Positions 9,060 through 20,800 of a stretch of 64,000 nt of DNA are shown in pieces. Made by a program: the position numbers and the translations under genes. The stretch is taken from IMG/VR virus record IMGVR_UViG_3300008107_000003, positions 112,693-176,692 of that record; one strand, 5' to 3'. Under the pieces are notes generated by a model. That model worked only from the letters and a program-made list of their open reading frames with translations. It was not told where the DNA came from and ran no database searches. Within the stretch, counting starts at the first letter, position 1. Each line of letters opens with the position of its first letter. The DNA is from a virus.

Positions 9060-12000
9060 TTACGTTGCTAAAGCAATACATCTTAAACTTTCAATAATTG
9101 GTACAATAGCTTGGTTCTTACTCTTCATAATAATTTTTACCTGGAAAGCGGTAAATGCATCACCAGAGAAAGTATATTCATAAGATTTGAACTGAACAGT
9201 CTCTGTCGGAATCACAGTTTTATCTGGATTGCCAGTATTATTAAATAATTTATAACCAATTTGATCTTCTGGAGTAGTAGATCCAGCTGGAATTACTTTA
9301 TATAATACTTTAATGTCTGCATCTGGATGTCTCCAAGCATCAAACATTACCTTGAGAGATTTAGATTGAATTGTCAATCTTGCCAATCTAGTAATATATA
9401 TGGCTGCATTTGGATCACCAACTGCAAGAGTTGCGGTTGAATCAGTCGTTAAATTATTAATTCTATTAGAAGTTGTAATACAACTTAGTCTATCTAAGTC
9501 AATAATTGGAGATAGATATTCACTCTCAGATTGCATAATTGTTTGAATTAACAATGACTTAGCACCATTATTTCTTGCGTTTTCATTAACTTTTGATGCA
9601 ATCAAGTATTGCTTATCCAAATAATTTGAAGTATTTAATTCTACATCAAATAATGTTCCGTCATTAACAAAAGAATTTGTTAGAACAGTTACTCCGTCAT
9701 TAATTGAAGTACCAGTGACAGCATTTAATCTAGATGAAATAGTTGTCTTTGGTACAATTGCTGTCTGAATTTGAGGTGTTATTACTTCAAATGGTACGTT
9801 TTGAGTTGCATAAATTTGTGTGGAACCTCCAGTAATGCCATTAATACCTACTGAATTTGTAACTAAATCATAAGAATCTAAAGTTGGAGCACTAATTTCA
9901 GTGTGTGTTTTATTAATCTCTGTTAGTGGAATACCATCTAAATTATAACACTCAACTACAGTTCCTTGTTCATGTGCAACAGCAATTGTATTTGCAGCTG
10001 CTCTACCTCCAGTCTTAATTGTGATTGTTGTGCCATCAGCACTAATAGCAGAATATTGTAAAATTTCATTTTCAATTTTAATATATCCTGGATTACTTTC
10101 ACTGATAGATAATCCAGCAACTGTTTTGTGGAATGCACTTGCATCAACTACAGACAAAGTAGTATCAGTTGAACTAATACCAGTTTTTAATGAAGTTGGT
10201 GAAATTTCGGAAATCGCTCCAGAAATGGTCACATTATTTAAAGTATCATGCATACCATGATTGCTATGTGCTATAGTAATTTTCCTACTATATGCTGGAT
10301 AAGATGGAGCGACGCTAACATAAGCCGTTCTAGTATCACCAGCATATGTTGGTGTTCCACTAATTGTTCCTGATGCAGCGGATGGTGACGCCTGACTAAT
10401 AGTTTCAGATGCAGTCCAAGTTGCATTAGTTGCAGTGCTATTTGCTCCCAAATATCTAACAACAAGTGTTCTTGTTCCTGCTGTCCAAGATACAACTTCA
10501 GCAATCAATCCACTTGTACCACCAGTTATTGTAGCCCCAGCAACAAAAGTTCCTGTTAAACCAGCAGAATTCAATACTATAGTAGATGTTGCAGAACTAC
10601 TACGAATTGCATACGTTAATGGTGATCCAGTACCTTGGTTAAATGCCCCAACAATATCAGTTACTACTAATTGATTTGGTGTTGTAGTATTATTAAATTC
10701 TTTAATGGTTGCTTGAGCAGCAGCATTACCAACTTGCCTAATTGTAGCACCAGGAGTAAATGTTAAACCTGTAGTATTCAATACTAAAATTTGTTCTGGT
10801 TTATAGGTCTTAATTGCATTCTCTTTAAGATTGAGAATTTGATTGTTGCCAATTCCAAGTTCTGCATTATTAAAGATTGCCGTTCCTTGTGATTTTGTAA
10901 ATTTAGCTCTATAGATATTAAACTTCAAGTCTTCATATTGATCAGCAGTCCACGTTGTTGCGTTCTGAGATTTAAATAGAACACCAGCATATGGCTGTTC
11001 AGAAATAGTTCTACTACCACTGATATCGATATCTCCCATTCTAGAAATCCATACTCTATATTCATTACTATCAGATAACAATACTAAAGAATATTCTACC
11101 CCTTTTTGCAAATAAATTGGAGCTTTAAATCTGAAAGTAGTTGCTAGGGAAGCATTTTCAGAAATTTGAACATCTGATGGATAAATGGTAACATCGGAGA
11201 ATGGTAAAATTTTATTGGATGGATAACCATTTACCATGGTACGAATTTGGCAACTGATAGGAATATTATTATCTCTAGTTGCAAAATATATTTCTGCTTT
11301 AGTTACATATACTCCATCATCTTTATCTACTAGGAATGATTGTGCTAATGGATCATACCATCCAATTTGTCTAACTTCAGTTCTCGTTGATGTGATAGTT
11401 CTTGTATCAGTTACTGTATCCCTGACAATATCAGCATTTCTAACAGCAAGAATATTTTCTTGTACCGTATCTAAAGTTCCAGAAGCACTATAAGTTGTAT
11501 CTGCGGAAGAATCTACAGTTCCAGGAACGTAACTATTAACTGAACTTGTTGTAAATCTGAGAGCTCTAGTTCCCGTTGGCCATCTTGGATTAGTATCTAC
11601 AGATGGACTTGGAATAAAGAAAGTTCCATATAATGTCCCCTTTCTATCACTAATTAATCTTCTATCCTTTACAACTGCTTTAGCACCAGAGGAACCTTGT
11701 AAAATTTCACCTACTTTAATATTTCCATAGAAGTTTGCATTGACTTGAGTTGCCATTGCTTCAGTATCAATATTTAAATATGCAGTTTGAGATGAATATG
11801 TTGAAGGCAATGTACTATCATCATAAGGACTATATACATAACCATCATTTGGTGCCACAACTTTTAATTTTACTCCACTAGATAATCCAGTTACAGTCTC
11901 ACCAATACTAAATGGAATATCATTTGTTCTTGGATCGGTTGCAGCATTTTTAATTAATTCAATTAATTTAGGAGTGCAATATTGTTCGATTGAATTTTCA

Positions 12001-15000
12001 TCAAAGAACCCATAAACTCTCGTTTTTGGCTTCAATCTTTCTACTTCAAATTTAATATTTCTAGAGCGAATATATGGAATTGTTGTTCTAGAAACTAATG
12101 AATCTCCTAAACTCTTATTGTCAATTCTAGGTACAACTTTTGTTCTTACTCCAGTTCTAGCTTGATTTGTAGTTATAGTAAAATCTCTTCTTTCATGCAC
12201 ATATGCGAACCATCCTGTAGGACCTAACCATCTACCTCCACCTAAATTTGTATGCGATATATATGTGCTTGTACCAGTTTGCTTTTCACCAGTCCAAGTT
12301 GTTTCCCAAGCATTCCATTCAATAGGTGCAAATCCATTTTGATCAGTATTTAAATTTCTAGATACTGACGAAAAATCTCCTTCAACATTTTCAATTCTTG
12401 CAGGAAGTCTCTTAGTTTCAATCCAATCATCACTTGATGGAGTTAGATCAATTCTTCCAATATATGCAAATACGTTAAATGGGTTTACATTCTCCTGTCT
12501 TGATGCATATGGTTGTTTAATTAATAATTCATCAGTAAATGGTAAACTTAAAATTGGCCCACTCTTTTGAATATTTGTAGATAATGCACTATTATACTCT
12601 AGAGGAACATTTGTGGTATAATGTGAAGGTCTAAGTTGTCCATTTTTAAAATCTAAGGATGCTTTATATTCTGTACTATTGACATCTCCGATATTATGAG
12701 AAGTAAAATCATCAACTACATATCCATTTTTTAATTTATCGTTGTTGTCATCATCAGTAATTCTCATTGAGTTAGTATCTGCTTCAAGCAAACTCAATGA
12801 AGTGTAATATTCTACTTGATTTAATCTTCTTTCAATAGTTCCAATATCTCGCATTGTATAGCGACGATTATCTTCTTTTTTGAAAATTACATCTCTTTCA
12901 GGATCAAATCCATATGGTTTATGGATAAGAATTCCCAACAACATGGCATTATTAAGTACATCAGGAACATTTGGATTTTCTGCTGATTTTCCTAATACTG
13001 GTTTAAATTCCCCCTCAGAAGTTAGATATAATCTATCAATTCTAGAGAGATAATAACTATAATCACAACGGAAATCAGTATCAGGTTTTGGAATATCAAA
13101 TACTGTTGCTTTTGGATCTGCACTAGTTTGGAACAATCTAGAAGCAAAATCTAGAGACGAACAATTTACAAAAAATGGACTAGCAATTGTTCCTGCACCA
13201 CCAACATCTCTTAATGGCTTAACTGCAGGTCTAAAATCTAAAACATCCCTAAGTTTTTTATCATTAAATTCTGGAATATCTGCATAGTCTAAACCAACAT
13301 ATGACTGAGCACTAAAATAATCACCACTACTTTCATGAGAGAAATAATCAAATACTACTAATAATTGTCTAACTGGCGCAGGGGCATTACTAAATCTTCT
13401 GATTTTACTAATGTTATAGAAGAAACCATTTTGATTTGGATCTAATTCATAATATGAAGTAATATTTTTACTTCCTGCATCAATTGAACCATCTGCATCA
13501 CTCAATAATGCTGAGATATTTTCTCCATTTAGATTAACACCAGTGATCGTTTCTCCAAGATTAAAAGAAGTATTATTTAATGGAATATAACTCAATTTTA
13601 ATGTGGATGAATTGAAATCCACTACTCTTGCTCTGGCACCAGAAACCGTACCATTAATAATACTACCAGTTGCAAAGAATGTACTTTCAACTAAGATACA
13701 AGAAGGAACTCTGGGTACAGCATCATCGGTAGATTCATAGACTGCATGTAATTTATATACATCAGGTATACCTAAACTAATTTCATAGTCTTGAATTCTA
13801 GTTCCATAAAGATTACTATATGATAATCCATATTTTGCAGCATCAGTATTAATATAATTAAATGTAGTCTTTGTTACTTTAAAGACTGTCATTTTAATTG
13901 AGTTCTTAATTTTTCTATTCAGAACATTTTTTGAAACTGCAGCAGTAAGTCTTACAACAGTAGCATTAGCTAATCCAGTTACAGTGATTGTAGAACGTGG
14001 AGTACCTGAAGTATTGAAAGTTGTATTTCCAACGGTGAGATCAATAGTATCTCCAACTGCATAAGTACCAGCTCCACTAATAGCAGTAACAGTTAAGGCA
14101 TGATTACTTCTACCCAAAGGTTCAAATTGCTCATTTTCAGATAGTGAGGTTGCAAAAGACTGACTGACTACGGAAATATTATCAATAGTTCTTCTTACAA
14201 TCATTGATTCATCACTAATTGATCTTACTGCCTGCTTTGGCATATCAGTAATTAAGTCACCATTTTCTTTTGCAACAAATAAATATGGTCTTGCCCTCCT
14301 TGGAGTAAATGCTGTTCCATTAGTAATTCCACTAGTTGCTTCATATGAAGCTGTTTGGGGAACAGTAGTATACGCAAAAACAGTTCCAACATTAATTGCA
14401 GATTGATTTAATCTAGTGACTCTAGCATATGCAGAAGTTGAAGCTCCATAAACAACATCTCCAGGTCTTAGTTCAACAGCAAAATTACTTCCAGTTCCAC
14501 CTTGTATTCTAGTAGTTCCTGTATTAATTGTATAATCAGTACCACTTAAACGTTGAATATCATTTAATACTAAATCAGCAGTCATAATAATAGTAGATGA
14601 CTGATTTTTACATACTACTTGCTTAGAATCAGTCAATTGGTAATTAAATACACCATTACTAGCAGCAATAGTTCCAACAACTCTACCATCAACTTCAAGA
14701 ACTTCACCACTTACAAAGTTTCCTGAAACTTGATATAATTTTATAAGAGTTGATGCACTAACTGCACTTTCAACAAATCCAGTTGCTTTTGAAGTTCTTC
14801 CAACAACTTGAGATCCTAAAGCAATGGTACATGCAGCTTGCGTATTAATAATAGTAAACATTGCTGCATCCATAATATACAGTTTCCAAACTGTGCTAGG
14901 ATCATTAAATGTAGATGCAGTTGAATCATATTCAATGGAAACCGCTCTGGCATATCCGATTAAATTACCAGCAGCATTTCCTTTAGTTACAGTTCCAAGA

Positions 15001-16274
15001 TCTCGTAATTCAATAACGTTATAACTATTCGTTGTAATTCCAGTTCCTGTTATTTGTGGAGAACCCCAAAGATTATTAATCTTAAAGTAATTACCTAATT
15101 CGAAAGGAACAATACCATTTTGAATACTATTATAATCTCTTGGTTTTAATAAATCAATATATTTTGGTATTAATGTTTCGGTCCTATAACCTCTAACATA
15201 TCCTACTCCAGGTCCAACTTCAATCGCATACAAATCATCACTTGGAATGGCTTCCTGTGATGTTTTTTGATTGGAAGTAAATACGCCATCATTAAACCCA
15301 TCATTTAAACTTTCTCTAACTCTAACATCAAAATCATTTACTACATAATCGCCACTTTCTTCATAGGTTCTTAATGCAATGGTTTTTTCAATTTCACTAT
15401 ATGCTGTTTTGTCTACAAACTGTTCTACTTTAGCTTGATTAAGTCTTAGTAGTTCGATGAAATTTTGATCCGCATCGTCATCAACTATTTTTTTGACTAA
15501 AGTAGTTTTAAGTTTTAATCTATGTGCCCCTGGTGCAGAATAATTTGAAGTTCCTACTGAATTATCATTTAAAGATGCATCATCCTCAGAAGTAATAATT
15601 GATTCAGAAATTTCAAGACCAATTCTATATGTTGGATTATTATCATACTGATCTAGAATGATATATTCACTTGGAACATCAACTAAAAATCCCCTAATAA
15701 AATAAACGCCCTGATTAATATATGCTGCTGATCCAACTCCTAATGCGTTAGTTGGAATTAATTGTGCAAAAGGACTTCCTGCCTCAATTAAATTAGATGA
15801 GAATGTAATATCAGATTCGCAAACTAATTGTTCATTTTCTAAAAATGATTTTCTATCTCTATTTGTATCTCCAGATTCTAAATATTTTACATAAAATGTA
15901 ATAAAATCTCTTTCGGATGTATCTGCATCAATACTAAAAAGAACTTTAGCTTTAACCCCACTAGTTACACCACTAATAGTTTTTCCATGTAAAGATTCTC
16001 TATACGCCTCAATAGATGAACCTAAAAATGTTGGCTGTACTAAAATGCAATTTAAGTCGAGGTCATATCCAACTTGACCAGGAATAACCATTGCACCTTC
16101 TTTAAAGAAGTGCTGCCCCATGTTTTCGATCTGATTTTGTAAGATCGATTGCATAGTTGTAAGTTCTCTAGCCTGAATAGGATATCCTGGCCTAAAGAGA
16201 ACTTTATAGTAGTTCTTGGCAGCATCAAAATCGTCATAATATGGGTTTACGTTCAGATTAGTATTCTGTGGCAT
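9060..16274 (-). CDS. DUF4815-type giant tail/baseplate protein (2404 aa)
   Basis: Probable baseplate-attached fibre. The N-terminus (NVNPYYDDFDAAKNYYKVLF, then RPGYPIQARELTTMQSILQN) is the hallmark of the DUF4815 family found in cyanophage tail clusters. The body contains several modules of the form TGxTSGxxAxVxxW...TRTLVVRYLG (about residues 480-530, 880-920 and 1860-1940). A middle section mentions no enzymatic motif I can identify. The C-terminal 400 residues look like a beta-rich head (ITSTRTEVRQIGWYDPLAQS, FLVDKDDGVYVTKAEIYFAT). It lies between gp8 and the two coiled-coil genes, roughly where T4 has genes 9-12. I could not see a dedicated late promoter; it is 18 bp from gp8 and is probably cotranscribed. 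Confidence 0.82.
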   Translation of the reverse strand: MPQNTNLNVNPYYDDFDAAKNYYKVLFRPGYPIQARELTTMQSILQNQIENMGQHFFKEGAMVIPGQVGYDLDLNCILVQPTFLGSSIEAYRESLHGKTISGVTSGVKAKVLFSIDADTSERDFITFYVKYLESGDTNRDRKSFLENEQLVCESDITFSSNLIEAGSPFAQLIPTNALGVGSAAYINQGVYFIRGFLVDVPSEYIILDQYDNNPTYRIGLEISESIITSEDDASLNDNSVGTSNYSAPGAHRLKLKTTLVKKIVDDDADQNFIELLRLNQAKVEQFVDKTAYSEIEKTIALRTYEESGDYVVNDFDVRVRESLNDGFNDGVFTSNQKTSQEAIPSDDLYAIEVGPGVGYVRGYRTETLIPKYIDLLKPRDYNSIQNGIVPFELGNYFKINNLWGSPQITGTGITTNSYNVIELRDLGTVTKGNAAGNLIGYARAVSIEYDSTASTFNDPSTVWKLYIMDAAMFTIINTQAACTIALGSQVVGRTSKATGFVESAVSASTLIKLYQVSGNFVSGEVLEVDGRVVGTIAASNGVFNYQLTDSKQVVCKNQSSTIIMTADLVLNDIQRLSGTDYTINTGTTRIQGGTGSNFAVELRPGDVVYGASTSAYARVTRLNQSAINVGTVFAYTTVPQTASYEATSGITNGTAFTPRRARPYLFVAKENGDLITDMPKQAVRSISDESMIVRRTIDNISVVSQSFATSLSENEQFEPLGRSNHALTVTAISGAGTYAVGDTIDLTVGNTTFNTSGTPRSTITVTGLANATVVRLTAAVSKNVLNRKIKNSIKMTVFKVTKTTFNYINTDAAKYGLSYSNLYGTRIQDYEISLGIPDVYKLHAVYESTDDAVPRVPSCILVESTFFATGSIINGTVSGARARVVDFNSSTLKLSYIPLNNTSFNLGETITGVNLNGENISALLSDADGSIDAGSKNITSYYELDPNQNGFFYNISKIRRFSNAPAPVRQLLVVFDYFSHESSGDYFSAQSYVGLDYADIPEFNDKKLRDVLDFRPAVKPLRDVGGAGTIASPFFVNCSSLDFASRLFQTSADPKATVFDIPKPDTDFRCDYSYYLSRIDRLYLTSEGEFKPVLGKSAENPNVPDVLNNAMLLGILIHKPYGFDPERDVIFKKEDNRRYTMRDIGTIERRLNQVEYYTSLSLLEADTNSMRITDDDNNDKLKNGYVVDDFTSHNIGDVNSTEYKASLDFKNGQLRPSHYTTNVPLEYNSALSTNIQKSGPILSLPFTDELLIKQPYASRQENVNPFNVFAYIGRIDLTPSSDDWIETKRLPARIENVEGDFSSVSRNLNTDQNGFAPIEWNAWETTWTGEKQTGTSTYISHTNLGGGRWLGPTGWFAYVHERRDFTITTNQARTGVRTKVVPRIDNKSLGDSLVSRTTIPYIRSRNIKFEVERLKPKTRVYGFFDENSIEQYCTPKLIELIKNAATDPRTNDIPFSIGETVTGLSSGVKLKVVAPNDGYVYSPYDDSTLPSTYSSQTAYLNIDTEAMATQVNANFYGNIKVGEILQGSSGAKAVVKDRRLISDRKGTLYGTFFIPSPSVDTNPRWPTGTRALRFTTSSVNSYVPGTVDSSADTTYSASGTLDTVQENILAVRNADIVRDTVTDTRTITSTRTEVRQIGWYDPLAQSFLVDKDDGVYVTKAEIYFATRDNNIPISCQIRTMVNGYPSNKILPFSDVTIYPSDVQISENASLATTFRFKAPIYLQKGVEYSLVLLSDSNEYRVWISRMGDIDISGSRTISEQPYAGVLFKSQNATTWTADQYEDLKFNIYRAKFTKSQGTAIFNNAELGIGNNQILNLKENAIKTYKPEQILVLNTTGLTFTPGATIRQVGNAAAQATIKEFNNTTTPNQLVVTDIVGAFNQGTGSPLTYAIRSSSATSTIVLNSAGLTGTFVAGATITGGTSGLIAEVVSWTAGTRTLVVRYLGANSTATNATWTASETISQASPSAASGTISGTPTYAGDTRTAYVSVAPSYPAYSRKITIAHSNHGMHDTLNNVTISGAISEISPTSLKTGISSTDTTLSVVDASAFHKTVAGLSISESNPGYIKIENEILQYSAISADGTTITIKTGGRAAANTIAVAHEQGTVVECYNLDGIPLTEINKTHTEISAPTLDSYDLVTNSVGINGITGGSTQIYATQNVPFEVITPQIQTAIVPKTTISSRLNAVTGTSINDGVTVLTNSFVNDGTLFDVELNTSNYLDKQYLIASKVNENARNNGAKSLLIQTIMQSESEYLSPIIDLDRLSCITTSNRINNLTTDSTATLAVGDPNAAIYITRLARLTIQSKSLKVMFDAWRHPDADIKVLYKVIPAGSTTPEDQIGYKLFNNTGNPDKTVIPTETVQFKSYEYTFSGDAFTAFQVKIIMKSKNQAIVPIIESLRCIALAT

Positions 16275-16292
16275 TTTGTTAATATCCTACTA

Positions 16293-17825
16293 TTAAAATT
16301 CTACAACAACCTTAATGTCTTCGATCTGGTCGTTTGCCCTGGTAATTGACTTTCTATTATCTATATAGAGAACTTGTGCCGAATTTTTCTTTAATTCAGG
16401 CGATGAATATCCAGAAGTGAAACGGGATCCTAGATCATAATCAGTATTATTAATTGTTCTCACAGAAGTGTTTTGTCCAAACTGTACATCTGGAGATGCA
16501 CTAGCACCAGAAGTTAATCCCACAATTGGATTACTTCCTGTAAATAATGATAAACTACCAGAAATTTCAGGATAAATACCATCAACTTTATTTTGATAGT
16601 ATCTTAATACTTTTGTTACTGGGTTCCATGAAACAACTTTTCCTCTTGAAGTAATGGTTTGTCCACCAACTGTTCTTTGTTGCTGGATAGTTTCGTCTGG
16701 TTGGTAATTATTTTGAAAAGTTGGCGAGAAGATAACAGCGTAAGTTCCTGATAAAGTTAAATCTTCAGTTAATTCTTCAGTATTATATTTTTTTGGATTG
16801 ATAATTAATCCAATTCTACGATAATCGTTATCAATTGGAAAGTCTCCAGACCCTTCAGAATATGATAATTTGGTATTTACCATAACTCTATATCCACCAA
16901 GTTCAATATCTGCCTGAGCACCATGTCCACCAACAGGAGGAATAATTACATCAATTTGTCCTCCTGTTCCAGTACCAATACCAGCAATATTTGTAGAATC
17001 TACGGTAATTCTTCCAAAGGAATAACCTGTTCCCCCAGATGTTACTGTAGCTGAGAAGATTTTACCTCCATCGATTGTAATTGAAACTCTACCTCCAGTA
17101 CCGTCTCCATTAATAGGTACGTTCTCATAAGTTCCATTATTATAACCAGCACCAGCAGAAGTAATAACTACAGTATCAATTTCTCCACCAACTGCGTTAC
17201 TAGAAACCACAGTATCATTAATTACAGGCATGTAATCATTTGAGAAAAACTTTAGAACCGATGAAACAGGAATAGTATACATATACTTCCAACGATAACC
17301 ATCAGAGGTTGAAATAACTGAAGTTGACGTTCCTGTTGGTTCTACAGTTGAAGGTTTTCCATTTGGATCCGATGGAGAAGTTCCATTGAAAATGCACTTA
17401 TAAACTTGATATGAAGAGTTGACTACATAAAAATCAGATTCATACAATCTTACAGCACCTGAGGATGCTGTTTTAGTTGGAGAATAATCATGTCTATACA
17501 TATCATATGTGTATCCCAATCCACCTGTAGTTTTTTCAGGAGGAACCCATTCAATTCTTCTTACAACTTGAATAACATCTGATGAAAGAACTCTTTTTAG
17601 AGAGATCATATCATCATAGATATCAGTAAATTCTGAAAAACTATCAATAGCTGCAGGAGGCGTATTTTCATTATCCCATGGTTGAGGTCTTCCAATAAAG
17701 AAATATAATCTATCTCTAGTTGAACCTGCATCTAAATCGCTTTGAGATGCAACTGGTCCCTCTAAAGCTTTGATGAATTTCTTTGCAGAAAATATCCTAA
17801 ATTGATCAGTTAATAGTGCTGACAT
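16293..17825 (-). CDS. 8: Baseplate wedge protein gp8
   Basis: Baseplate wedge subunit. The 510-aa product starts MSALLTDQFRIFSAKKFIKA and contains RLYFFIGRPQPW, VVRRIEWVPPEKTTGG and DGYRWKYMYTIPVSS, all features of cyanophage gp8; T4 gp8 is 334 aa. The extra length includes GGxGY-type beta repeats (about residues 215-290), which closely match a segment of the giant upstream protein, and a GGQTITSRGKVVSWNP module near residue 385. The start is preceded by GGAGGAACGAG on the minus strand. The late promoter at 17848-17855 sits only 22 bp upstream of the ATG. Confidence 0.88.
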   Translation of the reverse strand: MSALLTDQFRIFSAKKFIKALEGPVASQSDLDAGSTRDRLYFFIGRPQPWDNENTPPAAIDSFSEFTDIYDDMISLKRVLSSDVIQVVRRIEWVPPEKTTGGLGYTYDMYRHDYSPTKTASSGAVRLYESDFYVVNSSYQVYKCIFNGTSPSDPNGKPSTVEPTGTSTSVISTSDGYRWKYMYTIPVSSVLKFFSNDYMPVINDTVVSSNAVGGEIDTVVITSAGAGYNNGTYENVPINGDGTGGRVSITIDGGKIFSATVTSGGTGYSFGRITVDSTNIAGIGTGTGGQIDVIIPPVGGHGAQADIELGGYRVMVNTKLSYSEGSGDFPIDNDYRRIGLIINPKKYNTEELTEDLTLSGTYAVIFSPTFQNNYQPDETIQQQRTVGGQTITSRGKVVSWNPVTKVLRYYQNKVDGIYPEISGSLSLFTGSNPIVGLTSGASASPDVQFGQNTSVRTINNTDYDLGSRFTSGYSSPELKKNSAQVLYIDNRKSITRANDQIEDIKVVVEF

Positions 17826-17847
17826 TGTTATTCTCGTTCCTCCATAT

Positions 17848-17855
17848 TATTTATA
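17848..17855 (-). promoter_or_regulatory. Late promoter TATAAATA for gp8
   Basis: Perfect TATAAATA on the minus strand in the 38-bp gap between the 1173-aa gene and gp8. The predicted transcript would have a leader of less than about 20 nt, containing the GGAGGA ribosome binding site. Confidence 0.78.
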
Positions 17856-17863
17856 ACTTAAAT

Positions 17864-20800
17864 TTATAGTGTTGGTTGTTCGATTAGTATGGTTTGATAT
17901 TCAATATCTTTAATTCTGTAAGAAGCTCCAGATAAATTACCAGTTATATTTTCTCCACCTAAAATAGCTTGTACAATAGCTCCAGTTCCTGTTGTATCTC
18001 CTGGATCAGGAACTACAATAACTTCTGGAGGATTTTCTGGATCGTATCCATAACCACCATCAACAATTGTTGTTGAAGTTAATTGATCTAAAGTTAAAGA
18101 TGTTGTAGCTGAAGCTGCAAGAAGACCAGTAGTTTCAATATCTAAAGTTGGCGCAATAGTATATTGTTGTCCAAAATCCATAACCCTAATATCTACAATG
18201 GTAGAATTTTTAGAGAATGTATATAAAGTTCCTACTAGTGGATCCCCAGTATCATATGGTTGTGGAGACTTAACACGCAAAATTTTATTTGTACTATCCC
18301 AAGAAACGACCTCTGCGGTAATACTTGATTGATCTCCAGTGATAATTTCACCTTCTATAAAATCGACATCAATTGTATTTTCTCTAGATTTTAGATATAT
18401 GTCTAAAATTGCGGTATGTTCTATACCTTCATCTAATCCACCTGCTTCCAAAATAGATGCAATAACTGGATTTGGGTGACCATCTTTAATTTTATCTTGA
18501 GTTGTAAGTAGTGTTAGATTTACACCTCCCGTTGTTTCTTCAATACCATATAGTGTTCCTGGTTTACCTCCATCTAAACTAGTATCACCATCGTATTCAG
18601 TACCAGCATTAAATAAATCAGGAATACCATCAACAAATCCATTTACAGGAGTATCCTGAAATGCAAAATTTGATAATACTGAAATTGGATCAGTTAATAA
18701 TGTAACGAATGATCCTATAGTATCTATTAAAATATGAGGTTTTTGTGCTGACGTTGTAAAATCTGATTTACCTGCATCAAATTGTACAACTGTGCTTCGT
18801 TCACTTGCTCTTCCCGCATCAATAAATGCTAGGTCATCTACAATAAAATTAATAAACAATTCACCAGTAGATTGCTTCCAATCGTATACAATTCCCTGCT
18901 TAGCACCAGCAATATTAACAGTCCTGATAATTCTATCACCAATATTAAAAATTAAATCTTCTGGTCTTTCGAGAACAATTCTCTGATCATATCTAAAATT
19001 ATCTCCCCTAACACATCCTGATATAGAATAAGTATCTTTGGTTGTATAAGTAAAAATTTCATTTTCAATATAAAATTTTCCACTACCCGAAAAGGGATCT
19101 GTGGGATTAATATAAATTGTAGTATCAGATCTACCAACATCTTTAAGTAGACCAGCTAAAAATCTACTGCCAGAATTTAAATATTGTCTATTTCTATTAA
19201 CTCTTTTTAATCTTGCCTTTCTGGTTAAAACTATTTTTGGTGCGGTAGTATACCCTTTTCCACCAGAGGTAATATTTACATTCGTTAGTTCTCCATTAGA
19301 AACATCAATTGTTGCTTTTGCACCAACACCATTACCACCTTCAAAAATAAGATAAGGTGGTATATCATAGTATTCTCCAGGATCTGTAATTTGAATACTA
19401 GAAACATATCCAGCATTATCTACATTAATTTTTCCTGCAGCACCAATTCCACCACCACCTTGTATTATAAGACCAACATCTCCCTCAGTATAATTTTTGC
19501 CAGGATTAATAATACTTAAAGAAGTAACACTATTAGTTGATACAGATGCAGATGCCCCATTTCCTCCAAATCCACTAATATTAACTGTTGTTGGGCCAAA
19601 ATATTCATCACCTTGAGATACTAATTGAATATAAGATATCGCTCCATCAGAAATATTTGCTATAGCTACTGCTGGAGTAGTTGGATTGCCACCTGAAATT
19701 TCTAGTGTTGGTGGAGAAGTATAACCTCCTCCCCTATTGATAATTTGTATCTCAACTACTTTTCCAGCTAAAACAACAGCACTTAAAACTGCTCCAACAC
19801 CGCCGCCCCCGTTCGCAACAACTGTTGGTTCGGACTGATATCCAGAACCTTGATCAGTGATAGTTATTGTAGAGATTACTTTATCAGATCGTAAAATAGG
19901 TTTAGCATTTGCACCATATCCTTGTGTTGCTGCAGCACCTGTACCAACAGGTGTTGATAAAATTTCAACTCTTAATGGATCATAACCTGCGCCACTATTA
20001 ATTACTTTTACTGCAACAATTTTATCTTTGAATATAATTGGTTCTAACACTGCAGGAACACTTGGATTTCCAGCATTCGCAATTCTTAAAATTGGAGGAT
20101 TACTTACATCATATCCAGAGCCAGCATTTACAACATCTACACTATCAATTCCATTTTCAGTATTAAATGAAGGAATTAATACTGCTCCACTTCCAGGAGT
20201 TAATACTGTGGGATCTTCACCAAGTTCAACTGGCGATCCATAGTATGTTGGGCCTATTACATATGGATATGTAGGAGTTGTTAGTGAGTTATTAAATGTT
20301 GTAAAATATGCATATGTTCCGTTAGGAAAATCTGGAGTAACACAATATCTTCCATTATGCTGATCTAAATCACCATATCCCAAAACCCATTCATAATCCT
20401 GTACATATTGTCCAGCTTGTCTTATAATTGGTAAAATTTGTTGATTTGGTGGAGTAGTATTAATAGGATTAATAATATAATATAAATTGTATGAACTTGT
20501 TGTTGGTGCTACTGGAGGAACTTTGAAAAATACTTTTATAATGTATTCTCCAGGAGATAATCTTTGAACGATACTTTCATCTTTATCTCCTCCAAAAACC
20601 GAGTTTGCGATTGGGAAACCTGTTGAAGTTTGGAGCTCTAGATCAACATCAATTGCGCCTGGATTTAAATCAAGTGTGATAGAAACTACTGATGTTGAAG
20701 ATACTATAAATCTATAGAATTTTTCTACTCCATCAATACTACTAATAATACTCTCTTGGAATTCTATTCTTTGATAAGGTAATGGCGTTACAATTGGCAG